Assembly: GCA_900539715.1 (NCBI GenBank)
Contig: UQDA01000008.1
Location: forward strand, 1-64,000
DNA from: an uncultured Lachnospiraceae bacterium
GTDB taxonomy: Bacteria; Bacillota; Clostridia; Lachnospirales; Lachnospiraceae
Length of the DNA stretch: 64,000 nt
Direction of reading: 5' to 3'
Shown here: piece by piece, positions 1 through 7,569 of the stretch
Layout: each line of letters starts with the position of its first letter
Position numbering within the stretch: position 1 is the stretch's first letter
Made by a program: the position numbers and the translations under genes
Notes under the pieces: model-generated
What the model was told of the DNA's origin: nothing
Databases searched by the model: none
What the model saw: only the letters and a program-made list of their open reading frames with translations

Positions 1-15
1 CGAGGGCTTATCCTG
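1..15 (+). rRNA. Probable extreme 3' end of 23S rRNA gene
   Basis: The window starts with CGAGGGCTTATCC, which resembles the terminal helix strand of clostridial 23S rRNA (usually GAGGGCTT plus a short pairing tail). The following spacer contains CAGTGTTCAGTTTTGAAGG, a type of sequence common just after 23S genes in Firmicutes. Almost the whole gene would lie outside the window, so this is an inference from a very short stretch. No 5S rRNA is visible before the terminator at 91-122. Confidence 0.5.
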
Positions 16-90
16 ACAGGTTGATAGGAAGATGTTGAATGGAAGATACAAGAGAGCTTCAGTGTTCAGTTTTGAAGGTATGATAAGATT

Positions 91-122
91 AGGATGGCTT
101 ATTTGCTAAGTCATCCTTTTTT
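91..122 (+). terminator. Intrinsic terminator of the upstream (rRNA) transcript
   Basis: An 11-bp stem (AGGATGGCTTA / TAAGTCATCCT, one G-T pair) with a 5-nt loop is followed directly by a run of T. It closes the transcript that enters from the left edge. Confidence 0.8.
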
Positions 123-192
123 GTGTAGAAATCTTTTTAGGGAACGTAACGAAGCAGATGCCTAAATTCAATTTTTTCGACCGTATGTCCTC

Positions 193-222
193 TTGTACAC
201 CGAGGGTAAAATCTGATATAAT
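193..222 (+). promoter_or_regulatory. Promoter for the Sir2-like gene
   Basis: TTGTAC at 193-198 and TATAAT at 217-222 are separated by 18 bp. A TG one base before the -10 makes it an extended -10 promoter. It lies 35 bp before the start codon at 257. Confidence 0.7.
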
Positions 223-256
223 TAGGAAGGAAAAATTCCGGAAAGGTTGAAGATAT

Positions 257-916
257 ATGTTAGAGAAAATTGAAAATTCTATCGCAGACGCCCAAATGGT
301 TCTTGTAGGGATAGGAGCTGAAATGGAAGCGGATATGGATGGGAAGGATGCTTCATTTTATGATTCTTTAAAGGAACAGGCAGAGCGTGACCCTGCGGCA
401 GCGCAGCTTTTCCGTTTCATGCAGGCGCAGAAAAAGGGACAGAGGTCTCGTGAAGAACTGGAGAAAAGCTATCAAAAGCTATCAAAGCTTTTAGAAGGGA
501 AGAATTACTTTATTGTATCTTTATGCGATGATGGATTGATATATGAGGCCGGATTTGACGCAGAGAGGGTCGTGACGCCGGCTGTGCTGGAAGATGACGA
601 AGCACCTTCCATGGAAGCGGATGATATTTCCAATGGAAAAACGGAGCAACTTACTCCGGCAGGTTATGAGGAAAAGGATTGGCAGCGTTACATGAAATGG
701 CTGCAGGGAATCTTAAACAGAAAGCTTTGTATTTTGGAGCTGGGTGCAGGAATGGAAGCACCGCAGGTGATACGGTTTGCATTTGAAAAGATAACATTTT
801 TTAATCAAAAGGCCTATTTATACCGTGTCCATTCTAAATTTCCTCAGCTGACGGAGGAACTGAAGGGGCGTGGATGCAGCGTTGCAATGCACCCGGCAGA
901 GCTGTTAAAAGAATAA
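257..916 (+). CDS. Sir2-like (NAD-dependent deacetylase-related) protein
   Basis: The 219-residue protein begins with a hydrophobic strand and GIGAE near residue 18, recalling the Rossmann start of sirtuins. In the middle it has KNYFIVSLCDDGLIYEAGF, which aligns in style with the sirtuin segment around the TxNxD motif and the AGF that follows. The C-terminal part (CILELGAGMEAPQVIRFAFE) resembles the LELGVG...P..IR..FE block of bacterial Sir2-related proteins. The usual four-Cys zinc site and the catalytic His are not obvious, so deacetylase activity is doubtful. It is the first gene of a short run that leads to ung. It could also be a degenerate Sir2-fold protein with another role. Confidence 0.6.
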   Translation: MLEKIENSIADAQMVLVGIGAEMEADMDGKDASFYDSLKEQAERDPAAAQLFRFMQAQKKGQRSREELEKSYQKLSKLLEGKNYFIVSLCDDGLIYEAGFDAERVVTPAVLEDDEAPSMEADDISNGKTEQLTPAGYEEKDWQRYMKWLQGILNRKLCILELGAGMEAPQVIRFAFEKITFFNQKAYLYRVHSKFPQLTEELKGRGCSVAMHPAELLKE

Positions 917-922
917 AGAGGA

Positions 923-1148
923 ATGAGCGGATATTATCGATATCATCGGTTATGATGCAGAGAATTATGTATGCGAAAAAAGTATGCCTTGCCCGGATAT
1001 GTATGGCGGCAGTTTTGTAAAAGGCGGAAATTTTGTAGACTTGAAGGATGTAGCTCTGGCGGCATCACTGTTCTATTATAAAAAGCTGGAAATAAGACAG
1101 GTAAAGGAATATTTACAACAGAAAGGAGTGGCGGTCAGATGTCAATGA
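923..1148 (+). pseudogene. Small conserved-looking ORF with a broken start (about 74 codons)
   Basis: AAAGAGG precedes ATG at 923, but that frame stops after 10 codons. The frame two bases away is open from the TGA at 924-926 to the stop at 1146-1148. It encodes a well-formed peptide: IIDIIGYDAENYVCEK, then CPDMYGGSFVKGGNFVDLKD and an amphipathic C-terminus. Adding one GC dinucleotide after ATGAGC would join the ATG and its ribosome site to this frame, so a 2-bp loss in a GCGCG tract (real or from sequencing) is the simplest explanation. Otherwise translation would have to start at the internal ATG at 984. I do not recognise the family. The end overlaps the start of ung by 10 bp. Confidence 0.5.
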
Positions 1149-1813
1149 TAGATAACGACTGGCTTCCGGCACTGAAGGATGAATTCAGGAAACCATATTA
1201 TGCGGAGCTGTTTTCCTTTGTAAAAGAGGAGTATGCGACAAAGGTGATATATCCTCAGGCAGATGACATTTTTAATGCATTTCATTTTACGCCCTTGAAT
1301 GAGGTCAAGGTCGTTATTTTAGGGCAGGACCCGTATCACAACGAACGCCAGGCTCACGGATTATGCTTTTCCGTACAGCCGGATCAGGATATTCCGCCGT
1401 CATTGATAAATATTTATAAGGAATTGCATGATGACCTGGGGTGTTATGTACCGAATAACGGCTATCTGGAAAAGTGGGCGCGCCAGGGAGTACTTTTGCT
1501 CAATACGGTTCTGACTGTGCGGGCACATCAGGCAAACTCGCATCAGGGAAAAGGATGGGAGAAGTTTACAGATGCTGTTATCCGGGCGGTGAATGAGCAA
1601 AATCGTCCTATCGTATTTTTGCTTTGGGGTAGACCGGCGCAGCAAAAAGCATCAATGCTTGATAATCCTAACCATCTGATATTGAAGGCGCCGCATCCAA
1701 GCCCGCTTTCCGCATACAGGGGATTTTTTGGATGCAGGCATTTCAGTCAGACAAATGAATTTTTAAAGGCTCACGGCGTTTCGCCGATTGACTGGCAGAT
1801 AGAAGACCGATGA
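1139..1813 (+). CDS. ung: Uracil-DNA glycosylase (family 1)
   Basis: Excises uracil from DNA as the first step of base excision repair. The 224-residue length is typical of UNG. The water-activating motif GQDPYH is at residues 62-67 (Asp64 catalytic), the uracil-recognition Asn lies in LLLNTVLTV, and the DNA-intercalation motif HPSPLS is at 186-191. The start at 1139 follows GAAAGGAGTGG, a strong ribosome site inside the end of the preceding small ORF, which suggests translational coupling. lysA follows 35 bp downstream. The family call is secure. Confidence 0.97.
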   Translation: MSMIDNDWLPALKDEFRKPYYAELFSFVKEEYATKVIYPQADDIFNAFHFTPLNEVKVVILGQDPYHNERQAHGLCFSVQPDQDIPPSLINIYKELHDDLGCYVPNNGYLEKWARQGVLLLNTVLTVRAHQANSHQGKGWEKFTDAVIRAVNEQNRPIVFLLWGRPAQQKASMLDNPNHLILKAPHPSPLSAYRGFFGCRHFSQTNEFLKAHGVSPIDWQIEDR

Positions 1814-1848
1814 GCAGTTATAAGAACGTCAGAGAATGAGGAGAGATT

Positions 1849-3123
1849 ATGAAAAAAAGACCGTTTGTAACAAAAGAACAGATAGAGGAAATTGTAAAGA
1901 CATATCCGACGCCTTTTCATATTTATGATGAAAAAGGTATCCGGGAGAATGCCCGCAGAGTAAAGGAGGCATTTGCATGGAATAAAGGCTTCAGGGAATA
2001 TTTTGCGGTAAAGGCGACTCCGAACCCGTTCCTCATCGACATTTTGAGAGAATATGGCTGCGGCTGCGATTGTTCCTCGGATACAGAGCTTATGCTCTGC
2101 GATGCGATAGGCGCAAAGGGAGAGGAGATAATGTTCTCTTCCAACGATACTCCTGCGGAGGAATATGCGCTGGCTGCCAAAATGGGCGCTATCATCAATC
2201 TGGACGACATCACGCATATTGATTTTGTGGAAAAGATTTTGGGAAAACTGCCGGAGACGATGAGCTGCCGTTTTAATCCGGGCGGTATTTTCCGCATGAG
2301 CAACGGCATCATGGACAATCCGGGCGATTCCAAATACGGAATGACGGAGGCGCAGATGTTTGAAGCGTATCGGCTCATGAAGGAAAAAGGGGTAAAACGC
2401 TTCGGTATCCATGCTTTTCTGGCGAGCAATACGGTAACGAACGAATATTACCCTCAGCTTGCAAAACAGCTCTTTGAGTTGGCTGTCCGTCTGGAAAAGG
2501 AAACAGGGGCAGATATTGCGTTCATAAATCTGTCGGGAGGCGTGGGAATCCCTTACCGGCCGGAGCAGGAACCTAATGATATTCTTGCGATAGGCGAGGG
2601 GGTACGTAAGGTCTATGAAGAGGTGCTTACGCCGGCAGGAATGGGAGATGTGGCGATATATACGGAAATGGGACGTTTTATGATGGGTCCCTACGGGGCG
2701 CTCGTTACAAAAGCAATCCATGAAAAGCACATTTATAAAGAATATATCGGAGTAGACGCGTGTGCGGCAAACCTGATGCGGCCGGCGATGTATGGAGCGT
2801 ATCACCATATCACCGTACTTGGAAAAGAGGATGCTCCCTGTGACCATGTTTATGACGTGACGGGTTCTTTGTGTGAAAATAATGATAAATTTGCGATCGA
2901 CCGCCAATTGCCTGAGATTGAAAAAGGAGACTATCTGTTCATCCACGATGCGGGCGCACATGGATTTTCCATGGGTTACAATTATAACGGGCGGCTGCGC
3001 AGCGCAGAGCTTTTGTTGAAAGAGGACGGAAGCACGGAGCTCATCCGTCGTGCGGAGACGCCGAAGGATTATTTTGCGACATTTGACAGCTTTGAAGATT
3101 TTTATGGGAAGCTGAAGCTGTAA
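1849..3123 (+). CDS. lysA: Diaminopimelate decarboxylase
   Basis: PLP-dependent decarboxylation of meso-diaminopimelate to lysine. The 424-residue protein has the alanine-racemase-type barrel: FAVKATPNP carries the PLP lysine (K55), HAFLASN and LSGGVG supply phosphate and ring contacts, and EMGRF and CENND are in the C-terminal half, as in group IV decarboxylases. The ribosome site GAGGAGAG precedes the ATG. It differs a little from textbook LysA (more like the clade that includes carboxynorspermidine-type decarboxylases), but the DAP decarboxylase call fits best. It is downstream of ung with no terminator between, and a tRNA gene with its own promoter follows. Confidence 0.85.
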   Translation: MKKRPFVTKEQIEEIVKTYPTPFHIYDEKGIRENARRVKEAFAWNKGFREYFAVKATPNPFLIDILREYGCGCDCSSDTELMLCDAIGAKGEEIMFSSNDTPAEEYALAAKMGAIINLDDITHIDFVEKILGKLPETMSCRFNPGGIFRMSNGIMDNPGDSKYGMTEAQMFEAYRLMKEKGVKRFGIHAFLASNTVTNEYYPQLAKQLFELAVRLEKETGADIAFINLSGGVGIPYRPEQEPNDILAIGEGVRKVYEEVLTPAGMGDVAIYTEMGRFMMGPYGALVTKAIHEKHIYKEYIGVDACAANLMRPAMYGAYHHITVLGKEDAPCDHVYDVTGSLCENNDKFAIDRQLPEIEKGDYLFIHDAGAHGFSMGYNYNGRLRSAELLLKEDGSTELIRRAETPKDYFATFDSFEDFYGKLKL

Positions 3124-3132
3124 AAAAACTGC

Positions 3133-3161
3133 TTGCAAACAAAAGAAAGTTATGGTATCAT
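3133..3161 (+). promoter_or_regulatory. Promoter of tRNA-Leu
   Basis: TTGCAA at 3133-3138 and TATCAT at 3156-3161 are 17 bp apart, with an upstream TG (extended -10). The tRNA begins 28 bp downstream. Confidence 0.7.
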
Positions 3162-3189
3162 AATTTTCAGTGCTGATGGTTCAGCACAT

Positions 3190-3272
3190 GCCGGCGTGGC
3201 GGAATGGCAGACGCGGCAGACTCAAAATCTGTTTATGGTGACATAGTGCGGGTTCAAGTCCCGCCGCCGGCA
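3190..3272 (+). tRNA. tRNA-Leu (anticodon CAA)
   Basis: The acceptor arm is a perfect 7-bp helix (GCCGGCG at 3190-3196 with CGCCGGC at 3265-3271). The anticodon loop CTCAAAA presents CAA. A long variable arm marks it as a class II tRNA. The T arm is GCGGG-TTCAAGT-CCCGC (3248-3264) and the discriminator base is A. CCA is not encoded. All features fit tRNA-Leu reading UUG. Confidence 0.95.
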
Positions 3273-3355
3273 TTTAAAATTGTGCATCCTTTTATTTAAT
3301 CGGAAACAGTCAGTGTTATAATTAAAGAGTTCGATTCTCGATGCTGTATTTTAAG

Positions 3356-3382
3356 AGATATGCTTAATGCATATCTTTTTTT
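3356..3382 (+). terminator. Terminator downstream of tRNA-Leu
   Basis: A perfect 8-bp stem (AGATATGC / GCATATCT, loop TTAAT) is followed by seven T. It is the first plausible end for the tRNA transcript. Confidence 0.75.
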
Positions 3383-3567
3383 ATTTTTCTAAACAGGGAT
3401 TTAAAGTTCCCATATGGGACTGGACTTTATCCAGATATAAAGGAGATAGTGTGCATGGATATAACGCTGATTCCAAACGAGGTGACGATACATTCATCGC
3501 TTTTAACAAGATACCAGAAGAAATGATTGGGCCAAACGAATCTGGATCGGCTTTCTTTTTGAAATAA
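3367..3567 (+). CDS. Doubtful short ORF in a relic-rich gap
   Basis: A 66-codon frame starts inside the terminator stem at 3356-3382 and has no ribosome site, so it is unlikely to be translated as it stands. Its C-terminal two thirds (WDWTLSRYKGDSVHGYNADS onward) has a normal amino-acid composition and could be the remains of a gene that lost its 5' end. A second 23-codon frame with AAAGGAG ahead of an ATG at about 3455 overlaps it in another frame. I recognise neither. Confidence 0.15.
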   Translation: MHIFFYFSKQGFKVPIWDWTLSRYKGDSVHGYNADSKRGDDTFIAFNKIPEEMIGPNESGSAFFLK

Positions 3568-3568
3568 G

Positions 3569-3611
3569 GCTACCGCAATCCCACTGGTTTTAGACGGTGG
3601 GTTAAGGTAGC
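3569..3611. repeat. Imperfect stem-loop, possibly an IS200/IS605-type end
   Basis: GCTACC (3569-3574) pairs with GGTAGC (3606-3611). Inside, CCCACTG and CGGTGGG pair around a TTTTAGA loop. Subterminal hairpins of this CCCAC...TTTA...GTGGG style are known from IS200/IS605 elements. No transposase is present, so it would be a relic at most. Confidence 0.3.
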
Positions 3612-3849
3612 TAAAAATCAGAAATTATTGTATGCTCATGGTATGGGAACATGGAAATGCTGAAAAGTATATAGAAAATCAAGGTTGAGGAGAATTCAGC
3701 AAAGCAGGAGGAGTTTTCATCTATATTATTTTAGGGTTTTGGAAGCGGCACTGGAAGAAAATCGTCCGGCATCTTGACAAGTAAAGGCAAATAGTGGTAC
3801 GGTTACTGTGAAATTTTAAAAAGACATTCTTTATGATGAGGAGAAGAGC

Positions 3850-4722
3850 ATGCAGGAGTTAAAACCGATCAAAGAAGGTAAAGTACGCGAGATTTATGAC
3901 AACGGCGAAAGTCTGATCATGGTTGCCACAGACCGCATCAGCTGCTTTGATGTGATACTTCACAACGAAGTGACAAAGAAAGGCGCTGTCCTGACACAGA
4001 TGTCCAAATTCTGGTTTGATATGACCAGGGATATTTTACCGAACCATATGATTTCTGTAGATACGAAGGACATGCCGGAGTTTTTCCAGCAGGAGAGATT
4101 TGAAGGAAAGTCCATGATGTGCAGAAAGCTTCAGATGCTTCCTATCGAGTGCATCGTGCGCGGCTATATTACAGGAAGCGGCTGGGCGAGCTATCAGGAG
4201 AATGGAACTGTCTGCGGAATCCGTCTGCCGGAGGGACTGCAGGAATCCGATAAGCTTCCTGAGCCTATTTACACACCTTCCACGAAAGCGGAGATCGGTG
4301 ACCATGATGAGAATATTTCCTTTGAGCAAAGCGTTGTGCACCTGGAAAAATATTTCCCCGGAAAAGGTCAGGAGTATGCGGAGTTGCTTCGTGACAAGAC
4401 AATTGCTATTTACAAAAAGTGTGCAGAATATGCGTTGAGCAAGGGAATCATCATTGCAGATACCAAATTTGAGTTTGGTCTGGATGAGGATGGCAATCTG
4501 GTAATCGGTGATGAGATGCTTACTCCCGACAGCTCTCGTTTCTGGCCGGCAGAAGGATATGAGCCTGGACATGGTCAGCCTTCTTTCGACAAACAGTTTG
4601 CACGCGATTGGCTGAAGGCAAATCCGGACAATGACTGGACACTTCCTCAGGAAATCGTGGACAAGACGATAGAGAAATATCTGCAGGCATATGAGATGCT
4701 GACAGGTAAAGAGCTGGCATAA
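3850..4722 (+). CDS. purC: Phosphoribosylaminoimidazole-succinocarboxamide synthase (SAICAR synthetase)
   Basis: Joins aspartate to CAIR with ATP in purine synthesis. At 290 residues it has KEGKVREIYD at the N-terminus (phosphate loop), ATDRISCFDVIL, the RGYITGSGW motif around residues 100-108, and LTPDSSRFW near residue 228, all characteristic of PurC. It is alone here, not in a pur operon, and GAGGAGAAGAGC before the ATG serves as the ribosome site. No purine riboswitch is visible in the 125 bp upstream. Confidence 0.97.
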   Translation: MQELKPIKEGKVREIYDNGESLIMVATDRISCFDVILHNEVTKKGAVLTQMSKFWFDMTRDILPNHMISVDTKDMPEFFQQERFEGKSMMCRKLQMLPIECIVRGYITGSGWASYQENGTVCGIRLPEGLQESDKLPEPIYTPSTKAEIGDHDENISFEQSVVHLEKYFPGKGQEYAELLRDKTIAIYKKCAEYALSKGIIIADTKFEFGLDEDGNLVIGDEMLTPDSSRFWPAEGYEPGHGQPSFDKQFARDWLKANPDNDWTLPQEIVDKTIEKYLQAYEMLTGKELA

Positions 4723-4818
4723 AACGGAAATAAAAACGCGAGCGGTACTGGACATCTCCTTTTTTTCATGCTATGCTTTTGGTATCATTATAAATTTTGT
4801 TTGGAGGATGCAGAAGTC

Positions 4819-5028
4819 ATGGCAAGAAGAAAGAAAAATATGACATTAGAAGAAGAGATGGCTTTTCTGGATGGCGAGATAACAAAGGCTGAAGATGCGC
4901 TGAAAGCATTAAAGACACGCAGAAAAGAACTTGCTAAGGCAAAAGAGCAGGAAGAGCTGCAGGCGCTGTACGCAGCCATCAAAGAGTCCGGAAAATCCGT
5001 AGCGGACGTGATTTCTACATTGAAATAA
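4819..5028 (+). CDS. Small coiled-coil protein of unknown function
   Basis: A 69-residue, highly charged protein, MARRKKNMTLEEEMAFLDG..., with a predicted coiled coil across residues 10-50 (repeated Leu/Ala spacing, KALKTRRKELAKAKEQEELQ region) and a short C-terminal helix ending KSVADVISTLK. The start at 4819 is chosen because TTGGAGGATG lies just before it. A longer in-frame start at 4768 has no ribosome site. The tail recalls small proteins with a C-terminal H-NS-like or DUF4315-like helix, but I cannot assign it. It is followed by a terminator. Confidence 0.65.
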   Translation: MARRKKNMTLEEEMAFLDGEITKAEDALKALKTRRKELAKAKEQEELQALYAAIKESGKSVADVISTLK

Positions 5029-5070
5029 AGCAGAGCGATGTATTAATAGCGTATTGTTCTGAAAAAATGG

Positions 5071-5100
5071 GGGAACAGGCAGATACCTGTTCCCTGTTTT
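5071..5100 (+). terminator. Terminator after the small coiled-coil gene, with a fused decayed element
   Basis: A perfect 9-bp stem (GGGAACAGG / CCTGTTCCC, 6-nt loop) is followed by TGTTTTC. Its T-tract runs directly into CATACGATAGAAA, matching the left arm of the hairpin element at 59728-59774. Confidence 0.8.
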
Positions 5101-5113
5101 CATACGATAGAAA
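5096..5113 (+). repeat. Decayed half copy of the terminator-linked hairpin element
   Basis: GTTTTCATACGATAGAAA matches, apart from three missing bases, the 21-nt left arm of the hairpin at 59728. No right arm or GATTATG box follows; the hom ribosome site and start come 33 bp later. Confidence 0.45.
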
Positions 5114-5146
5114 CAGATAGCATGGGATAAAGCATAGGAGAAGAGC

Positions 5147-6436
5147 ATGGGGAAGGAAAGAGTGATCCACGCGGCGCTGTTAGGGATAGGAACCGTTGGC
5201 GGCGGCGTATTTAAGCTGGCAAAGGAGCAGGAAGAGGATATTATCGCAAAGACAGGGGCACGTCTTGTCATCGATAAGATACTGGTTCGTGACAGGAATA
5301 AAAAGCGTGAAGGAGTTCCTCAGGAGCTTTTGACAGACGATTGGCAGGAAATCGTAAATGATGAAAATATAGAAATCATTATCGAGGTAATGGGCGGGAT
5401 AGAACCTGCATTGACATGGCTGCAGGAGGCAATGCTGGCAGGCAAACAGGTTGTTACGGCAAATAAGGATCTGCTTGCCGAGCATGGCGCGGAGCTGTTT
5501 GCAGCGGCAGAGGAAAAGAGCTGCGACCTTCATTTTGAAGCGGCTGTAGCGGGGGCTATCCCTATCATCCGTCCCCTGAGGCAGAGTCTGACGGCGAGCC
5601 AGCTCACAGAAGTGATGGGTATCGTCAACGGGACGACCAATTATATCCTTACGCGTATGTCAGAGGACGGGATGGGATACGGAGACGCATTAGAACTGGC
5701 AACGGAGCTTGGATATGCAGAGAGCGATCCGACTGCTGATGTGGAAGGATATGATGCAGGACGTAAGCTTGCTATCATGGCGTCTATCGCATTTAATTCC
5801 CGTGTGACTTTTTCACAGGTCTATACAGAAGGCATTACCAGAATAACGGCGAATGATATCCAGTATGCGAAGGAATTCGGATATGTGATAAAACTGATAG
5901 GAATGACGAAGCTGACGGAGAATGGGATAGAAGTAAAGGTACATCCGATGCTTCTGCCGCAGGAGCATCCGCTTTCAGCGGTTCGTGATTCCTTCAATGC
6001 GGTGTTTGTGCATGGAAAGGCATGCGACGATGCGATGTTTATGGGCCGCGGAGCGGGACAGATGCCGACTGCCAGCGCGGTCATGGGCGATGTCATCGAT
6101 GCAATGCGCAATATATTGCACAATGCCTGCGGAAAGATAGGCTGCGGGTGTTATAAAAATCTTCCGGTCAAGTCTGTGGAGGAGACGCAGAGCAGATTTT
6201 TCCTGCGGACTCAGGTCGTGGATAAGCCGGGAGTCCTGGCGAAGATTGCCGGTATTCTTGGGAATAACGGCGTGAGTATCGAGCAGGTTTATCAGAAAAA
6301 GAGCGTGGACGGGATTTCCGAGCTGGTAATAATAACAGATCTTGTACAGGAAAAACATTTTGACGATGCTCTTAAAGAATTAGAGTGTATGGATGTCGTA
6401 AAAGAAATTTCCGGTGTTATCCGTGTTTACGGATGA
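5147..6436 (+). CDS. hom: Homoserine dehydrogenase
   Basis: Reduces aspartate semialdehyde to homoserine, the branch point to threonine and methionine. The 429-residue protein has the N-terminal NAD(P) fold with LGIGTVGGGVF (residues 11-21), TANKDLLAEHG, the central catalytic block GIVNGTTNYIL and YAESDPTADVEGYDAGRK, and a C-terminal ACT domain from about residue 350 (FFLRTQVVDKPGVLAKIAGIL) for feedback control. GGAGAAGAGC precedes the ATG. It stands alone, closed by the terminator at 6466-6497; lysA, another aspartate-family gene, is 2 kb upstream. Confidence 0.97.
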   Translation: MGKERVIHAALLGIGTVGGGVFKLAKEQEEDIIAKTGARLVIDKILVRDRNKKREGVPQELLTDDWQEIVNDENIEIIIEVMGGIEPALTWLQEAMLAGKQVVTANKDLLAEHGAELFAAAEEKSCDLHFEAAVAGAIPIIRPLRQSLTASQLTEVMGIVNGTTNYILTRMSEDGMGYGDALELATELGYAESDPTADVEGYDAGRKLAIMASIAFNSRVTFSQVYTEGITRITANDIQYAKEFGYVIKLIGMTKLTENGIEVKVHPMLLPQEHPLSAVRDSFNAVFVHGKACDDAMFMGRGAGQMPTASAVMGDVIDAMRNILHNACGKIGCGCYKNLPVKSVEETQSRFFLRTQVVDKPGVLAKIAGILGNNGVSIEQVYQKKSVDGISELVIITDLVQEKHFDDALKELECMDVVKEISGVIRVYG

Positions 6437-6465
6437 CCCGCGTTAAGACACAAAAAGAAATATGG

Positions 6466-6497
6466 AGACCGCCCGGACGAAAGCGTTCGGGCGGTCT
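6466..6497. terminator. Bidirectional terminator between hom and the S66 peptidase gene
   Basis: A 14-bp stem (AGACCGCCCGGACG / CGTTCGGGCGGTCT, one G-T pair) with loop AAAG lies between two converging genes. The plus-strand side has TATGTTTTA after it. Confidence 0.75.
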
Positions 6498-6503
6498 TAT
6501 GTT

Positions 6504-7526
6504 TTATACGAGCTTCATGTCGATTCGTATGTCGTTGCCGGACACGGTCACATCTGCCATACTTCCGACAATGAGGGGCATCATCGGAGGAAGGTGTCCG
6601 AGGTCCACATCCATAATGACGGGGACATGATAGCGGGAAGCGGTGGACAGAATTGCTTCATAGGCATCCAGTCCCATCATTTCCTGACCGAAGCAGAGCG
6701 GTCGTCCGATGAGGAAGCCTTTTACATAACGAAACCATCCGGCATGTTCCATCTGCCACATTGCGCGGCGGATGGAAAAGACATTCAGGTCGCAGGCTTC
6801 CAGAAACCATATGATACCGTCGTTTTTATATTTTTCGATAAAATCCGTTGTCTTATCGTAGCTGGTACCCAACAGGTTTACGAGACAGTCCATGCAGCCG
6901 CCCAGTAGCCGTCCGGAAAAGAAAGCATCCCGGTCGGGAAAACGGCGGATAATGCGGGGCTCGGTCACATGATAGGGAACGAGCGGCTGGTTTTCATTTT
7001 TCAGGGAAGTACGTTCCCAAAGTTCATACCCGGAAACGCAGTAGCTTTGTCCAGTGAGGATGCCGAGGGCATCGTGAAGGGCGGGGTGCCACGGTTCCAT
7101 GCCGAATGCTGCAGCGCAGGGACCGTAGACAGAAGCAGTGTCAGCGAGCGTTGCCAGCAGATAGGTCATATTTGTATTATCTGAAAATCCCATGTACCAT
7201 TTGGGGGTGGACCGGGAAATGCGTTCAAAGTCCACATGGTCCAGAATTTCACACATGAGCTCTCCGCCGCCGCAGGATATCAGACAGTCGTTTTGGCTGC
7301 TGACATAATATTCGGTAAGCTCTTCACCGCACTTTTTGGGCGTATTGCTGATGCCGATGCCTTCCCCGGCGTAGCAGTTGGGACCAAGGTCGAGAGAATA
7401 TCCGAGGGAGGAAAATTCTTTCAGGGCATTTTCAAAGGCTTCTTTGTAAGGGGAGGTATTGCAGCCAAAGGAAGGGGCGATAAAGCCAATCGTTCCGTTT
7501 GGCAAAAGGCTGTTTGGATATTTCAT
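6504..7526 (-). CDS. LD-carboxypeptidase family (peptidase S66) protein
   Basis: Members cleave L,D-peptide bonds, either the terminal D-Ala of murein tetrapeptides (LdcA) or peptide antibiotics (MccF). The 340-residue protein has GFIAPSFGC at the N-terminus, the nucleophile Ser115 in GFSDNT, an acidic residue in WFLEACD and the catalytic His in DLGHLPPMMPL near the C-terminus, completing a Ser-Glu-His triad. The start at 7526 has AAGGAAC upstream; a frame extension to 7565 lacks one. The length and GFSDNTNM motif look closer to the MccF/self-immunity side than to E. coli LdcA. The neighbour on the same strand is a YitT protein 43 bp upstream, probably co-transcribed. Confidence 0.85.
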   Translation of the reverse strand: MKYPNSLLPNGTIGFIAPSFGCNTSPYKEAFENALKEFSSLGYSLDLGPNCYAGEGIGISNTPKKCGEELTEYYVSSQNDCLISCGGGELMCEILDHVDFERISRSTPKWYMGFSDNTNMTYLLATLADTASVYGPCAAAFGMEPWHPALHDALGILTGQSYCVSGYELWERTSLKNENQPLVPYHVTEPRIIRRFPDRDAFFSGRLLGGCMDCLVNLLGTSYDKTTDFIEKYKNDGIIWFLEACDLNVFSIRRAMWQMEHAGWFRYVKGFLIGRPLCFGQEMMGLDAYEAILSTASRYHVPVIMDVDLGHLPPMMPLIVGSMADVTVSGNDIRIDMKLV

Positions 7527-7569
7527 AGTAGTTCCTTTCTTGTGTGGAAAAAGATGCATTGACAAGGAG

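Larger units (their letters stand above)
3273..3849 (+). other. 577-bp gap with possible gene and tRNA remnants
   Basis: Between tRNA-Leu and purC no convincing gene is present. The stretch holds a T-arm-like piece (GAGTTCGATTCTC near 3328-3340), the tRNA terminator, a short doubtful ORF, and a stem-loop at 3569-3611. Then comes about 230 bp of AT-rich sequence with several very short frames. The pattern suggests decay of inserted DNA next to a tRNA gene, but no element can be named. Confidence 0.4.

Noticed and set aside
1771..3138. A 455-codon open frame on the minus strand over lysA
   Set aside because: It is antisense to a clear LysA, has no ribosome site and has a Cys/His/Arg-rich composition typical of a shadow frame.
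3723..3849. Purine riboswitch or PurR box before purC
   Set aside because: No matching structure or conserved core seen; only a weak TTGACA near 3775.
6385..6908. Short plus-strand frames over the end of hom and the S66 gene
   Set aside because: They cross a strong terminator and lie antisense to the S66 peptidase.
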